Shown here one piece after another: positions 8,701-16,893 of a DNA stretch of 64,000 nt. Below the pieces are notes generated by a model, which was given only the letters and a program-made list of their open reading frames with translations, was not told where the DNA came from and made no database searches. Within the stretch, counting starts at the first letter, position 1; each line of letters starts with the position of its first letter. The position numbers and the translations under genes are program-made. The DNA comes from an uncultured Lachnospiraceae bacterium (lineage in GTDB: Bacteria; Bacillota; Clostridia; Lachnospirales; Lachnospiraceae), in assembly GCA_947363565.1 (NCBI GenBank), contig CANAPP010000003.1, positions 1-64,000 of the forward strand, written 5' to 3'.

Positions 8701-10611
8701 GCTGATGTCACGAATTTTGTTATTTATGATTCCATTGAGAAGTATGTACAAGATCCTTATTCGACAGAACAAAGCTTTATAACAGCTTATGGAACTAAAG
8801 ATCACTGGAATGGAGAGTTTTTAGGAGTAGATACTTCTTATGCTGAAAATAAAGGTTACAAGGTAAAAGTATATTATTCTGAGGATGAGCAGGCAGGAAA
8901 TCTTTCAGAAGATAATTCATGGAAAGAGTATTCGGATTCTGTAGATAAGAGCAAAGTAAAATCACTTGCTTTTGAATATCTAAATAAAGAAGATGAATCA
9001 TTAAAGGCAGTTTTACCTGCAAATTCTCAAACGTATGTGTTAGTAAAAATGAAAGCGCCGCCAGAAGAAATTAGAAAAATTTTAGCTTATAATGGATGCC
9101 GCACACAATGGCAGGCACTTGATGACTATGAGAACCCAGTAGATTTTATTACAGGGATAAATTCAAATATTGTAAAGGTAGGTCTTAGTGATTATTTTGA
9201 TTTGACTGTTAATAAGACTTGGGATGATGAAAATAATAAATATGAGTTTCGTCCAGATAGTGTTGACATTATTCTTAAAAAATCAGGTGTAGAGATAGAT
9301 AGAAAATCTATTACAAAAGAAAATTTATCAGTGACATTTACAGATTTACTTTTAGATGACGCTAAGTTTTATACTATCGAAGAGGAGCCGTTGCAAAACT
9401 ATAAATCATCTATAGAATATAATGAAATAGAAGATTGCTATGAAGTTACCAACACATTAAAAGATGATGTATTTACAGATATTTCTGGAACTAAAATATG
9501 GGTAGGAGATAAAGAAGCTAATCGCCCAAAGAGTATTACTATAAAGCTCCTGAAAGACGGAGAGATTTATAGGACTACCACAACTAATGCAGAAAAAGAA
9601 TGGGAATATATCTTCCCCAAAGTGCCTATCTATAATGCAGATGGAACAGAATGCGTTTATTCTGTAGAAGAAGTTCCTGTTGAAAAATATAGCGTTCAAT
9701 ATACGACTCCAAGTAATGGATTAGCTATTAAATTTGATAATCAGTTTAAATTTGAAGGAACAAGTACTGACTATATAGAAATTTATTATAAGGATAAAGA
9801 AAATAATATTTATAAAATGGGTAAATATGGTGGCACGTCTCTTGCAGGAAAAACAGTAAATGTTCCATCAAAAGATTTTTATATTTATTTCTATAGTGAT
9901 GGTAGTGTTGTTTATTATGGATATAAGGTGGAGTCAATAATTCCTGCCAAGGTAGACGAAAATAGTATTACAAGAACAGAAGTAACAAGTTTACCAAGCG
10001 GAACATTAATTGAATTATCAGGAAATAATTATCCAGAGACAGAACATAATTATAAAAATAGTCAAAGATTGTTATGGCATTACACAGGATTACCTGACAC
10101 TGAATTTAATATTATTAATATTTATGAGGGAGTAGATGCTATCAATCTTAGTTTTGTAAAAGAGGTAAAGGGAACAGACGAAGCCTTTGAAAAGCTGCAG
10201 CTTAAAAAGGATGATCTCTATAAGTTCCAAATATCTATGAAGAACAGAAATACAGGAAACACAATTTCTGTTCCAATAGATAATAAGAATACTGTTACTG
10301 TAAACGAAGTGCCTGTTGGTACATATGTGATTACAGAAAAAGATGATATGTATTTTGACTTTGTATCTATGGAAGCTCTTAATTCTGTAGAAGGTGTTAC
10401 TTTTGAAAAGGTCGGCAACGATTATGTTTTGACTATAACAGAAAATGCCTCCGAAGAAGAAACGCTACAAATCAAAGTCAACAACAAAATAGAGTCAGAT
10501 AGACCATATGAAGATAAAAAAGAGAGGGTAAATCTTTTCGATTGGACTTCTGATGAAAATAGCGAAGAAGCAAGTCTGTTATCAAGAATTGCAAACTTCT
10601 TCAAAAACTAA
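5734..10611 (+). CDS. Giant secreted Cna-B/SpaA-type surface protein, no LPXTG anchor
   Basis: About 1,625 residues from AUC 5734. From GTG 5815 it would be 1,598 residues and would lose the signal peptide. The upstream codons read K-R-I-N-K-I-G-K-A-V-E-K, then a hydrophobic 'LSAILAACVLFTSVPVNALSA', a clean Sec signal. An acidic Ser/Asn/Glu-rich linker follows (about 35-115), then a long body not recognised. A CUB-like segment lies at about 1343-1405 ('YIEIYY...GKYGGTSLAG...FYSDGSVVYYGY'). Cna-B-like domains lie at about 1155-1245 and 1247-1325, and a SpaA/prealbumin-like one at about 1470-1590. The C terminus ends in 'SLLSRIANFFKN' with no sortase motif or membrane helix. It is probably an element-encoded adhesin or mating-aggregation factor (inference). 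Confidence 0.75.
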   Translation: MKRINKIGKAVEKTLSAILAACVLFTSVPVNALSAGETYTEQQTLDDLNTENSNSTNESNATSAEVATDSNALEEASISDISSNDIEADALERMLSSEEKLNNEISLQSDNTEDEEEPSTDNWELGLVFYDSTVDNGKTPLTSIDWDASDGGYGEGTPRVITVQINYKNTNAVTTYEPGELEISIPNLIYGTKPDNSWQVNHVKDGVFLDTSVIVGANDSTHTGYDWNFSTASTPSPNQQTYKFTNAVSIEEKSNFEGSIQIEYTITPPQEGVTYARIESEQFDDECTHHLNKSLQAEIKNIIKSNEITFNYIRTYTHPWQRRTYTVTKKANKINSYDGLGENAADYIWVKYSFDHSIKDKDLNRSWWYPYINTDKKEKVYKDAIPDECVVYDTSGNKLVSTGGTYIFPATTTELYVGYPKSIYNEQDGTLNVTNSVELWGTYNDRTEQECLATNSVSLNLAEFDFIYSGNLYGIDKSIGSYLRYQDIVNNKTYNYIESEITPIAYYTGIPMTVEFGDDVLFVTSKNGDIVKLEDNEYYFYSIKWSNSYFKNGNGNTISSGKYDCELWVRYKNSDEYTLYEQFKNGYGGDKSTYNQQGSGNWTFTEEDGVVGFYFIAHDVKEGLIGTAVYNRSDKRSYYPIEAKTKLLKKDIPEQGYLYNFDYIQVYFKDADNNLMLQNTVGLDSYTTRITKEKIAQYDLETYGHYMQRDTASGSWRYFNVTQPTYELEAKKSFSSVTQDSTNELFFGACTVSAGFEPEVVKENYPEQYDSAYAVKGFRLYDLLPIGMELTSSEEEIIKSLSHSNVENYLFYDTNFNKITNENFDSKIRNEVKITHNWKDTGRTKIEIIGEFEEPIYMFKPSPSQSYTCSLNYTYNYNISYDSFLEYGKVWKNYCYVDKLESQEKGINLYNSIQDNGRYDSEASDINENGDLTDKLSYTSASTTINSIVSTHQDVTKYVQTDKSNYSTGTVKASPDSEYTYKLRVRTGSADVTNFVIYDSIEKYVQDPYSTEQSFITAYGTKDHWNGEFLGVDTSYAENKGYKVKVYYSEDEQAGNLSEDNSWKEYSDSVDKSKVKSLAFEYLNKEDESLKAVLPANSQTYVLVKMKAPPEEIRKILAYNGCRTQWQALDDYENPVDFITGINSNIVKVGLSDYFDLTVNKTWDDENNKYEFRPDSVDIILKKSGVEIDRKSITKENLSVTFTDLLLDDAKFYTIEEEPLQNYKSSIEYNEIEDCYEVTNTLKDDVFTDISGTKIWVGDKEANRPKSITIKLLKDGEIYRTTTTNAEKEWEYIFPKVPIYNADGTECVYSVEEVPVEKYSVQYTTPSNGLAIKFDNQFKFEGTSTDYIEIYYKDKENNIYKMGKYGGTSLAGKTVNVPSKDFYIYFYSDGSVVYYGYKVESIIPAKVDENSITRTEVTSLPSGTLIELSGNNYPETEHNYKNSQRLLWHYTGLPDTEFNIINIYEGVDAINLSFVKEVKGTDEAFEKLQLKKDDLYKFQISMKNRNTGNTISVPIDNKNTVTVNEVPVGTYVITEKDDMYFDFVSMEALNSVEGVTFEKVGNDYVLTITENASEEETLQIKVNNKIESDRPYEDKKERVNLFDWTSDENSEEASLLSRIANFFKN

Positions 10612-10616
10612 TTGAA

Positions 10617-10653
10617 ATAAGCCACAGGCGATTAAACCTGCGGCTTATTTTTT
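10617..10653 (+). terminator. Intrinsic terminator after the surface protein
   Basis: The arms AATAAGCC..CAGG and CCTG..GGCTTATT flank an 8-base loop and are followed by a T7 run. It overlaps the 3' end of the convergent methyltransferase gene (stop at 10632-10634). The A-rich left side may let it work for both directions. Confidence 0.8.
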
Positions 10654-11672
10654 TGAATCAAAATTCGTTTATATAAGACTTTCAAGAATCCCTCCACATT
10701 ATCAGCGGTGTAATAAGCTCCGTCCTCTGGCGGTTCGGAGAGCAAAAGCACAGCAGAGGTATTAGTGCTGCTACCGCCTTTATGAGTGCCAGTCACACGG
10801 ACAGGATTGATATATTTCTTAGTAGGGGATGCCTCAAACGCATCCGATCCAGTTGTTATTCCTAAAATTTTGAATTGCTTTGGGTTATATTTGGCGATAA
10901 AGGTAACAGGTACACCCATAACTCCATCATAATCGGAGGGGATATCGGCAAGACGATTTACATTAATTGCATCGTAATTATCATAATGAGGGTATTTCTC
11001 AGGAGAAAAGGGAACTGTTAGAGCTAAGTCGGCAAATTCTCTTTGTGTAGGGATATTGGTAAACCATGCAATATTTCCAATAACAGCATACTTATGACCA
11101 TCTGAATCTATTTTTGTAACGCCTATATCATAATCATCAGGGATTTTAAAGAACTGGTGCTGGTTATTGGAACTGATCCAGATCTGGTGGCTCTTTATGA
11201 GAGGAAATACATCCCTATAGCCGACAGCGTTTAGACTTCCGATAACAGCAAACCTCTTTTCGTATTTCATAAGCTGTGCGATGTATTCTCTAAACAGAGA
11301 AAATGGTGGATTTGTGATAATAACGTCTGCCTTTTTTAGAATTTCTATACATTCAGGACTTCTGAAATCTCCATCACCAATAAGGGGAGTTTTTACTGGC
11401 TCATCACTTCCTTGGCTTAGTTCATACTTATATGTAGGTTTTCCAAAGTCGTAATAAGTGGCTATTAGCTTTCTGATTCCAAATTCCTTAAAGTGTATCT
11501 TGAAGTATTTCCAGAAGTTAGAAAACTCTGGATTGTCACAGTTGCAATAAATAATCTTACCTCTAAAGCGTTTCTTATAATGCTGGAGTTCTGCTTCTAT
11601 GTCAGAGAGCAAGGTATAAAACTCGTCATTTTTCCTCTTCTTTGAATCATTCAAATTTTTATTCTTTACCAT
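10632..11672 (-). CDS. EcoRI-family adenine-specific DNA methyltransferase (solitary)
   Basis: 346 residues. The N terminus 'KRKNDEFYTLLSDIEAEL' and the motif IV tetrapeptide N-P-P-F at about 121-124 match the EcoRI methylase family, which methylates adenine N6 using S-adenosylmethionine. The block 'YCNCDNPEFSNFW' upstream of it also fits. No EcoRI-like endonuclease is adjacent: the neighbours are a surface protein and a type I system on the other strand. So it acts alone, either as an anti-restriction 'self-marking' enzyme for the element or as an epigenetic regulator (inference). Its mRNA has a terminator-like leader (11705-11756). Confidence 0.85.
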   Translation of the reverse strand: MVKNKNLNDSKKRKNDEFYTLLSDIEAELQHYKKRFRGKIIYCNCDNPEFSNFWKYFKIHFKEFGIRKLIATYYDFGKPTYKYELSQGSDEPVKTPLIGDGDFRSPECIEILKKADVIITNPPFSLFREYIAQLMKYEKRFAVIGSLNAVGYRDVFPLIKSHQIWISSNNQHQFFKIPDDYDIGVTKIDSDGHKYAVIGNIAWFTNIPTQREFADLALTVPFSPEKYPHYDNYDAINVNRLADIPSDYDGVMGVPVTFIAKYNPKQFKILGITTGSDAFEASPTKKYINPVRVTGTHKGGSSTNTSAVLLLSEPPEDGAYYTADNVEGFLKVLYKRILIQKNKPQV

Positions 11673-11704
11673 ATATATTTAATTCCTTTCTTTGTTTGGT
11701 TTTA

Positions 11705-11756
11705 GACACAAAAAAAGAGCATTGAGAAGTAGCTCGTAAGCTGCGCTCAATGCTCT
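11705..11756 (-). terminator. Leader terminator/attenuator upstream of the methyltransferase gene
   Basis: AGAGCATTGAG (11716-11726) and CTCAATGCTCT (11746-11756) are perfect 11-bp arms with an inner AGCT/AGCT pairing. On the minus strand the stem is followed by T7 and lies 33-84 bases upstream of the methyltransferase ATG. No minus-strand gene precedes it, so it looks like a transcription attenuator or a short terminated RNA. Confidence 0.7.
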
Positions 11757-11946
11757 GCATTGGTATTATTTAATTTTTGTGTTAAATAGATTGTATAATT
11801 TTTGGATGCCTTAAGTCAATGGATGCGAAAAGGCAGAGATTTTTGTAAAAATGGATTGTCAAAAAGCTAAATATGAAATATAATAGATATAAAAATATTT
11901 ATATATGTTATATAAGTAAAATGAAATATTACGAAAGGGCAAGCAC

Positions 11947-12243
11947 ATGGAATCAATAATTGACAAGATGACGAACAATGCATATAAGGTTTTGAAGTAT
12001 ATGTATTCCTGTCAGATTAAGCTGCCAGATGGCACTAAGTATATTCCACTCTCCCAAGCGGAGATGGCTCCCTTGATCGGCGTAAGCACTATAACCATGA
12101 ATAAGATATTTAAACAGCTAAGAGATGATAATTTGTTGCTTCCGATTGAGGGGAAAAGAGGAAAGTATGAGCTTACGGAAAAGGCGATTATCATTATAAA
12201 AGATATGGAAAAACTTGAAGATAAGATAGGAGAGATAGAATAA
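11947..12243 (+). CDS. Small winged-helix DNA-binding protein, regulator of the type I R-M operon
   Basis: 98 residues. It has a helix-turn-helix core at about 33-65 ('LSQAEMAPLIGVSTITMNKIFKQLRDDNLL'), followed by a wing 'GKRGKYELT' and a helical tail. The pattern resembles MarR/GntR-like winged helices. Its stop codon is immediately followed by hsdR (ATG at 12244), so it is the first gene of the operon. By analogy with controller proteins it probably times restriction expression after transfer; that role is inferred. Confidence 0.75.
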   Translation: MESIIDKMTNNAYKVLKYMYSCQIKLPDGTKYIPLSQAEMAPLIGVSTITMNKIFKQLRDDNLLLPIEGKRGKYELTEKAIIIIKDMEKLEDKIGEIE

Positions 12244-15018
12244 ATGGGTTATCAATCAGAAGCACAACTTGAGGAACAGCTTATTAAGAAGCTCTGCACT
12301 TTGGGTTATGAGTTTGTAAAAATAAAAGACTATGATGAGCTGGTAACAAACTTCCGAAAAGAATTAAATCTTTTCAATAAAGATGCTCTTGAAAATAGAG
12401 ATATGTCGGACACTGAGTTTAATCGTGTCATGGTAGAACTTACTGGAAAGACAGTCTATCAATGTGCCAAAATTCTTAGAGATAAGATTGTTTTGGACAG
12501 GGATGACGGGATCAGAATCTATCTGGAATTTATGAGCAAATATCCAGAGAATAATCATTATCAGGTTACGAACCAAGTAACTGTTGTCGGCAAATACAAG
12601 AATAGATATGATGTAACAATTCTTTGTAATGGACTGCCGATTGTACAAATTGAGCTTAAAAGGGCTGGTATTGATATAAAAGAAGCAATCAACCAGATCG
12701 ATAGATACAGGATTCACAGCTATAAAGGGTTATTCCATTTTGTGCAGATATTTGTTGTGTCTAATGCTGTGGAAACAAGATACTTTGCAAATACAGATTC
12801 TTTAAAGATATTGAAGTCACTTACATTTTACTGGACGAATGAAATTAATGAGAGAATCAATAACCTCAATGATTTTTCGGCGGTATTTTTCAATCAGTCC
12901 AGACTGTCAAGGATGCTTAATAAGTACATGGTCATAAGTGATACAGAGCAGATACTTATGGTAATGCGCCCATATCAGATATACGCAACAGAAGCATTGG
13001 TAAGGAAAGCACTTGATACTAATTCTGGCGGCTTTATCTTCCATACAACAGGCTCAGGAAAAACTTTGACCTCGTGGAAGTGCGCCCAGTTATTATCACA
13101 GGAGGATAGAATAAAAAAGATATTTTTCCTCGTAGATAGAAATGATCTGGATACGAAAACCATTGATGATTTTAATTCTTATGAAGCCGACTGCGTGGAT
13201 ATGACGGAACGCACCGACAAGCTGGTGGAGCAGGTACAGGACAGGAATAAGAAGCTCATTATCACCACGATCCAGAAGATGACCAATGCTATAAAGAAGC
13301 CTAAATACCAAAAGATTATGGAGCAGTATAGCGATGAAAAGGTAATCTTTATTTTTGACGAGTGCCACAGAAGCCAGTTCGGGAAGATGCATGGTAAGAT
13401 TAAGAAGTTCTTTACAAAAGGGCAGTATTTCGGCTTTACAGGTACACCACGCTTCAAAGAGAACAAGTCTCAGGATAGCAGAACAACAGCGGATGTCTTT
13501 GGAGACTGCCTGCACCAGTATCTTATCAAAGAAGCTATCTTTGATAAAAATGTACTTGGATTCAATGTAGAATATATCAGCACATATAAAGGTCAATATG
13601 ATGAAGCCGATGAAACAATGGTGGAGGATATTGACAGGAAAGAAGTCTTAGAATCAGATGATAGAGTGGCTTTAGTAGCGAATCACATTATAAGCCACCA
13701 CACAGGAAAGACAAGGATAAAGGGCAATAAATATACTGCGATTTTTGCTGTTTCCAGTATCCCTATGCTTATCAAGTATTATAACGAATTTAAGAAGATA
13801 AAACATAACTTCAAGATTGCTGCAGTCTTTTCTTATGGAGCAAATGATGAACTGGATGGAGCCGACAAGCACAGTAAAGACCACTTAAAAGCCATTATGG
13901 ATGACTACAACAAAATGTTTGATACAAATTTTTCACCAGATACATATGACGGATATAATAGAGATATTTCAAAGAGAATGCAGATAAAGAAGATTCCTGA
14001 GATTGATATTCTTATTGTGGTTAATATGTACCTGACTGGATTTGACTCCAGACCGCTGAATACTTTGTATGTGGATAAGAATTTAGAGTGGCACACTCTT
14101 TTGCAAGCCTTCTCCAGAACTAACAGAGTGGAGAAGGAAACGAAGCAGTTTGGGAATATTGTCTGCTACAGGAATTTGAAGCGAAAGACAGATGATGCCC
14201 TGCGCCTGTTTTCTGGTGGCGGTGATATTTCGGAGATATTACTCAAAGACTATGACTATTATTTGGACAAGGCAAAACAGCTAATTGCAGAGCTTTTCAA
14301 AGTAGTATCACATCCAGAAGATATTGATAATCTCCAGTCGGAAGAAGAACAGGCTAAGTTTGTTATTGCTTTTAGAGAGCTTTCCAAAATGCTTTTGGTT
14401 CTTGAAACCTTTGTGGATTTTACATGGGATGACTTAGATCAGGTTATGACACAGCAGGAGTATGAGAACTTTAAGAGCAGATATTTTACAATACATGATA
14501 ATCTGAAGAATAACAGAGACGCCGAAAAGGTATCTATTCTGGATGATATTGATTTTAGTATTGAGATTATCCAGACAGACAAAATCAATGTGGCATACAT
14601 AATGAATCTTTTAAAAAATATGGAGAGGAAAGACAAAAAGCAGCGTGAAAAGGATATTAAACATATTTACGATGAATTGGATAGAACAGATAATCCAGAG
14701 CTTAAGAAGAAAGTAGATCTTATCAAACGCTTTATTGGGGATGTTTTAGTAGTACTTCCTGATGATGCGTCGGTGGAAGAAGCCTATGTTGATTTTGAGG
14801 ACAAAGAGAGAAATGAAGAAATAGAAGCCTTTGCTAAGGAAAAGGAAGTTGATGCCGATAAGATAAAACAGATTATATCCGAATATGAGTTTTCTCATAC
14901 TCTTACAAAGGATATGATTAAAGAGCAAATCCCTATGGCATTACCATTCAGGGAGCGAAGAGCATTAATACAGGCGATTATAGACTTTATCACACAGAAT
15001 TGTGATAAATACCAATAG
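12244..15018 (+). CDS. hsdR: Type I restriction enzyme, R subunit
   Basis: 924 residues, normal for HsdR. The N-terminal nuclease domain shows Asp123 and Glu137-x-Lys139 in 'IELKR' (PD-(D/E)xK type). The helicase/translocase part has Walker A 'TTGSGKT' at 268-274, the DEAD-like 'DECH' at 372-375 and motif III 'FTGTP' at about 398-402. A motif VI-like 'QAFSRTNR' follows. HsdR with HsdM and HsdS translocates and cuts unmethylated DNA. It directly abuts the small regulator gene. All visible catalytic motifs are intact. Confidence 0.97.
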   Translation: MGYQSEAQLEEQLIKKLCTLGYEFVKIKDYDELVTNFRKELNLFNKDALENRDMSDTEFNRVMVELTGKTVYQCAKILRDKIVLDRDDGIRIYLEFMSKYPENNHYQVTNQVTVVGKYKNRYDVTILCNGLPIVQIELKRAGIDIKEAINQIDRYRIHSYKGLFHFVQIFVVSNAVETRYFANTDSLKILKSLTFYWTNEINERINNLNDFSAVFFNQSRLSRMLNKYMVISDTEQILMVMRPYQIYATEALVRKALDTNSGGFIFHTTGSGKTLTSWKCAQLLSQEDRIKKIFFLVDRNDLDTKTIDDFNSYEADCVDMTERTDKLVEQVQDRNKKLIITTIQKMTNAIKKPKYQKIMEQYSDEKVIFIFDECHRSQFGKMHGKIKKFFTKGQYFGFTGTPRFKENKSQDSRTTADVFGDCLHQYLIKEAIFDKNVLGFNVEYISTYKGQYDEADETMVEDIDRKEVLESDDRVALVANHIISHHTGKTRIKGNKYTAIFAVSSIPMLIKYYNEFKKIKHNFKIAAVFSYGANDELDGADKHSKDHLKAIMDDYNKMFDTNFSPDTYDGYNRDISKRMQIKKIPEIDILIVVNMYLTGFDSRPLNTLYVDKNLEWHTLLQAFSRTNRVEKETKQFGNIVCYRNLKRKTDDALRLFSGGGDISEILLKDYDYYLDKAKQLIAELFKVVSHPEDIDNLQSEEEQAKFVIAFRELSKMLLVLETFVDFTWDDLDQVMTQQEYENFKSRYFTIHDNLKNNRDAEKVSILDDIDFSIEIIQTDKINVAYIMNLLKNMERKDKKQREKDIKHIYDELDRTDNPELKKKVDLIKRFIGDVLVVLPDDASVEEAYVDFEDKERNEEIEAFAKEKEVDADKIKQIISEYEFSHTLTKDMIKEQIPMALPFRERRALIQAIIDFITQNCDKYQ

Positions 15019-15033
15019 AACAGGAGAAACAAA

Positions 15034-15324
15034 ATGGAATGTATTATTTCAAAATCCTCCATCATAAATAGATGTAACGAAGATGGAGGGATTCATTTGC
15101 TTTTCACAGACAAAGAAAAACCTTGTGAAGAAGCATACATAAAAGAATTATTAGATAGTGATGGCAATAAGTGTAGCAGATATTTCGTTGATTTAGATAC
15201 AATCACTGAACTGGACAAGCTCGGAGAGAAGTATGATACAGATGTTTTAGTGACAAAGAATCTGGATTTTCCAGAGTATACTGCGCTTATCTTATATGAT
15301 GAAGAAATCAAACAGGAGGATTGA
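15034..15324 (+). CDS. Small hypothetical protein between hsdR and hsdM
   Basis: 96 residues, with ATG at 15034 after an AGGAGA site. Acidic and probably alpha/beta; there are three cysteines early on and near residue 50. It is not recognised. It overlaps no catalytic gene and ends one base before the hsdM start, so it is translationally linked. It might be an accessory or antitoxin-like modulator of the type I system, but nothing in the sequence proves that. Confidence 0.65.
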   Translation: MECIISKSSIINRCNEDGGIHLLFTDKEKPCEEAYIKELLDSDGNKCSRYFVDLDTITELDKLGEKYDTDVLVTKNLDFPEYTALILYDEEIKQED

Positions 15325-15325
15325 A

Positions 15326-16879
15326 ATGTCAGATATTAATGAACAGAAGAAATTAGCCAGTGAGCTGGCTGGAAAACTATGGGCAATGGCGAATGATTTA
15401 AGGGGAACTATGGAAGCATATGAGTTCAAGAATTATATACTTGGACTTATCTTCTATAAGCACTTATCAGATAAGACAGAAGCATTTTTAGTAGAAGCCT
15501 TTGAGCATGATGATATAACCTATGAAGAAGCATGGGAAGATGAAGAATTAAGAGAAGAGCTTGCAGATGATATGTTAGAGAGCCTTGGATTTGTAATGGA
15601 GCCAAAGTATTTATTTCCGAATGTAATTAAAATGGTAAACAGCGATACATTTACCATTGACTATATGGAAGAAATTATTGCATCTATTACAGATTCGACT
15701 ATCGGCAGAGACTCGGAGGAAGATTTTAAGGGATTATTTGAGGATATGGACTTGAAATCTTCTAAGCTCGGCAGAGAATTGAAACAGCGTGGAAAGCTAA
15801 TCGGAAAGATTTTAAAGCAGATCGACAGCATCAGCTTTGAAATGGGCGGTACTGATGTTGATATTTTGGGAACTGCTTATATTACGCTTATCGGTAATTT
15901 TGCTTCAACAGCAGGCAAAAAGGGCGGGGAGTTCTATACTCCTACGAATATGAGTAAGCTCGTTGCCAGACTTGCCACAATAGGACTTACGGATGTTTTA
16001 TCAGCCTTTGACTGTGCCTGTGGTTCTGGATCACTTTTATTACAGGTAGGACAATTTGCAAAAGTGCGTAAGTATTACGGACAAGAAAAGGTCAGCAGTA
16101 CATATAACCTTGCCAGAATGAACATGATCCTGCATGATATTCCGTACCAGAACTTTAACATTATAAATGTTGATACACTGGAGAATGATAAAGAGTTTGA
16201 AAATGAAAGGTTTACTGTACAAGTAGCTAATCCGCCATATTCTACAAAGTGGAGTGCTGATCCTAAGTTTATGGAAGATGAAAGGTATTCCCCATATGGA
16301 AAACTTGCGCCATCTTCTAAGGCAGACTTTGCTTTTGTACAGCACATGATTCACCACATGGATGAGGGAGATAGCAGAATAGCAGTTTTACTTCCGCATG
16401 GCGTATTATTTCGTGGAGCAGCCGAAGAAACAATAAGAAAATATATCATTAAAGATTTGAATTACTTAGATGCAGTTATAGGACTTCCTGCAAATTGTTT
16501 TCAGGGAACAAGTATTCCTGTATGTTGTTTGGTATTCAAAAAGGAGCGTAACGGAAATTCTGATAATATTTTCTTTATTGATGCCAGTAAGGAATTTGTG
16601 CAAGGCACTAATATGAATTACATTACAGATGAACACATTGACAAAATTATAAATACATATGTGAAAAGGGAAAATGTTGATAAATATTGCCATAAGGCAC
16701 ATATGGATGAAATAGAAGAAAATGAATATAACCTTAATATTCCTCGTTATGTAGATACTTTTGAGGAAGAAGAACCTGTTGACATAGCTGCCAACAAGCA
16801 GGAACTTGTCGAGTTAGAAGCTAAAGAGAAAGCGGCTCTGGATAAAGTCAATGCTTTTCTTGCAGAGCTTGGATTGTAA
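15326..16879 (+). CDS. hsdM: Type I DNA methyltransferase, M subunit
   Basis: 517 residues from ATG 15326, chosen because AGGAGGA lies six bases upstream; a longer frame from 15296 lacks a site. The helical N-terminal HsdM_N domain covers 10-150. Methylase motif I 'DCACGSGSL' is at 229-237 and motif IV N-P-P-Y at 302-305, typical of N6-adenine methylation. The C-terminal 'FLAELGL' tail is usual. It partners HsdS for modification and HsdR for cutting. Confidence 0.97.
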   Translation: MSDINEQKKLASELAGKLWAMANDLRGTMEAYEFKNYILGLIFYKHLSDKTEAFLVEAFEHDDITYEEAWEDEELREELADDMLESLGFVMEPKYLFPNVIKMVNSDTFTIDYMEEIIASITDSTIGRDSEEDFKGLFEDMDLKSSKLGRELKQRGKLIGKILKQIDSISFEMGGTDVDILGTAYITLIGNFASTAGKKGGEFYTPTNMSKLVARLATIGLTDVLSAFDCACGSGSLLLQVGQFAKVRKYYGQEKVSSTYNLARMNMILHDIPYQNFNIINVDTLENDKEFENERFTVQVANPPYSTKWSADPKFMEDERYSPYGKLAPSSKADFAFVQHMIHHMDEGDSRIAVLLPHGVLFRGAAEETIRKYIIKDLNYLDAVIGLPANCFQGTSIPVCCLVFKKERNGNSDNIFFIDASKEFVQGTNMNYITDEHIDKIINTYVKRENVDKYCHKAHMDEIEENEYNLNIPRYVDTFEEEEPVDIAANKQELVELEAKEKAALDKVNAFLAELGL

Positions 16880-16893
16880 GGAGGTCTGATATT

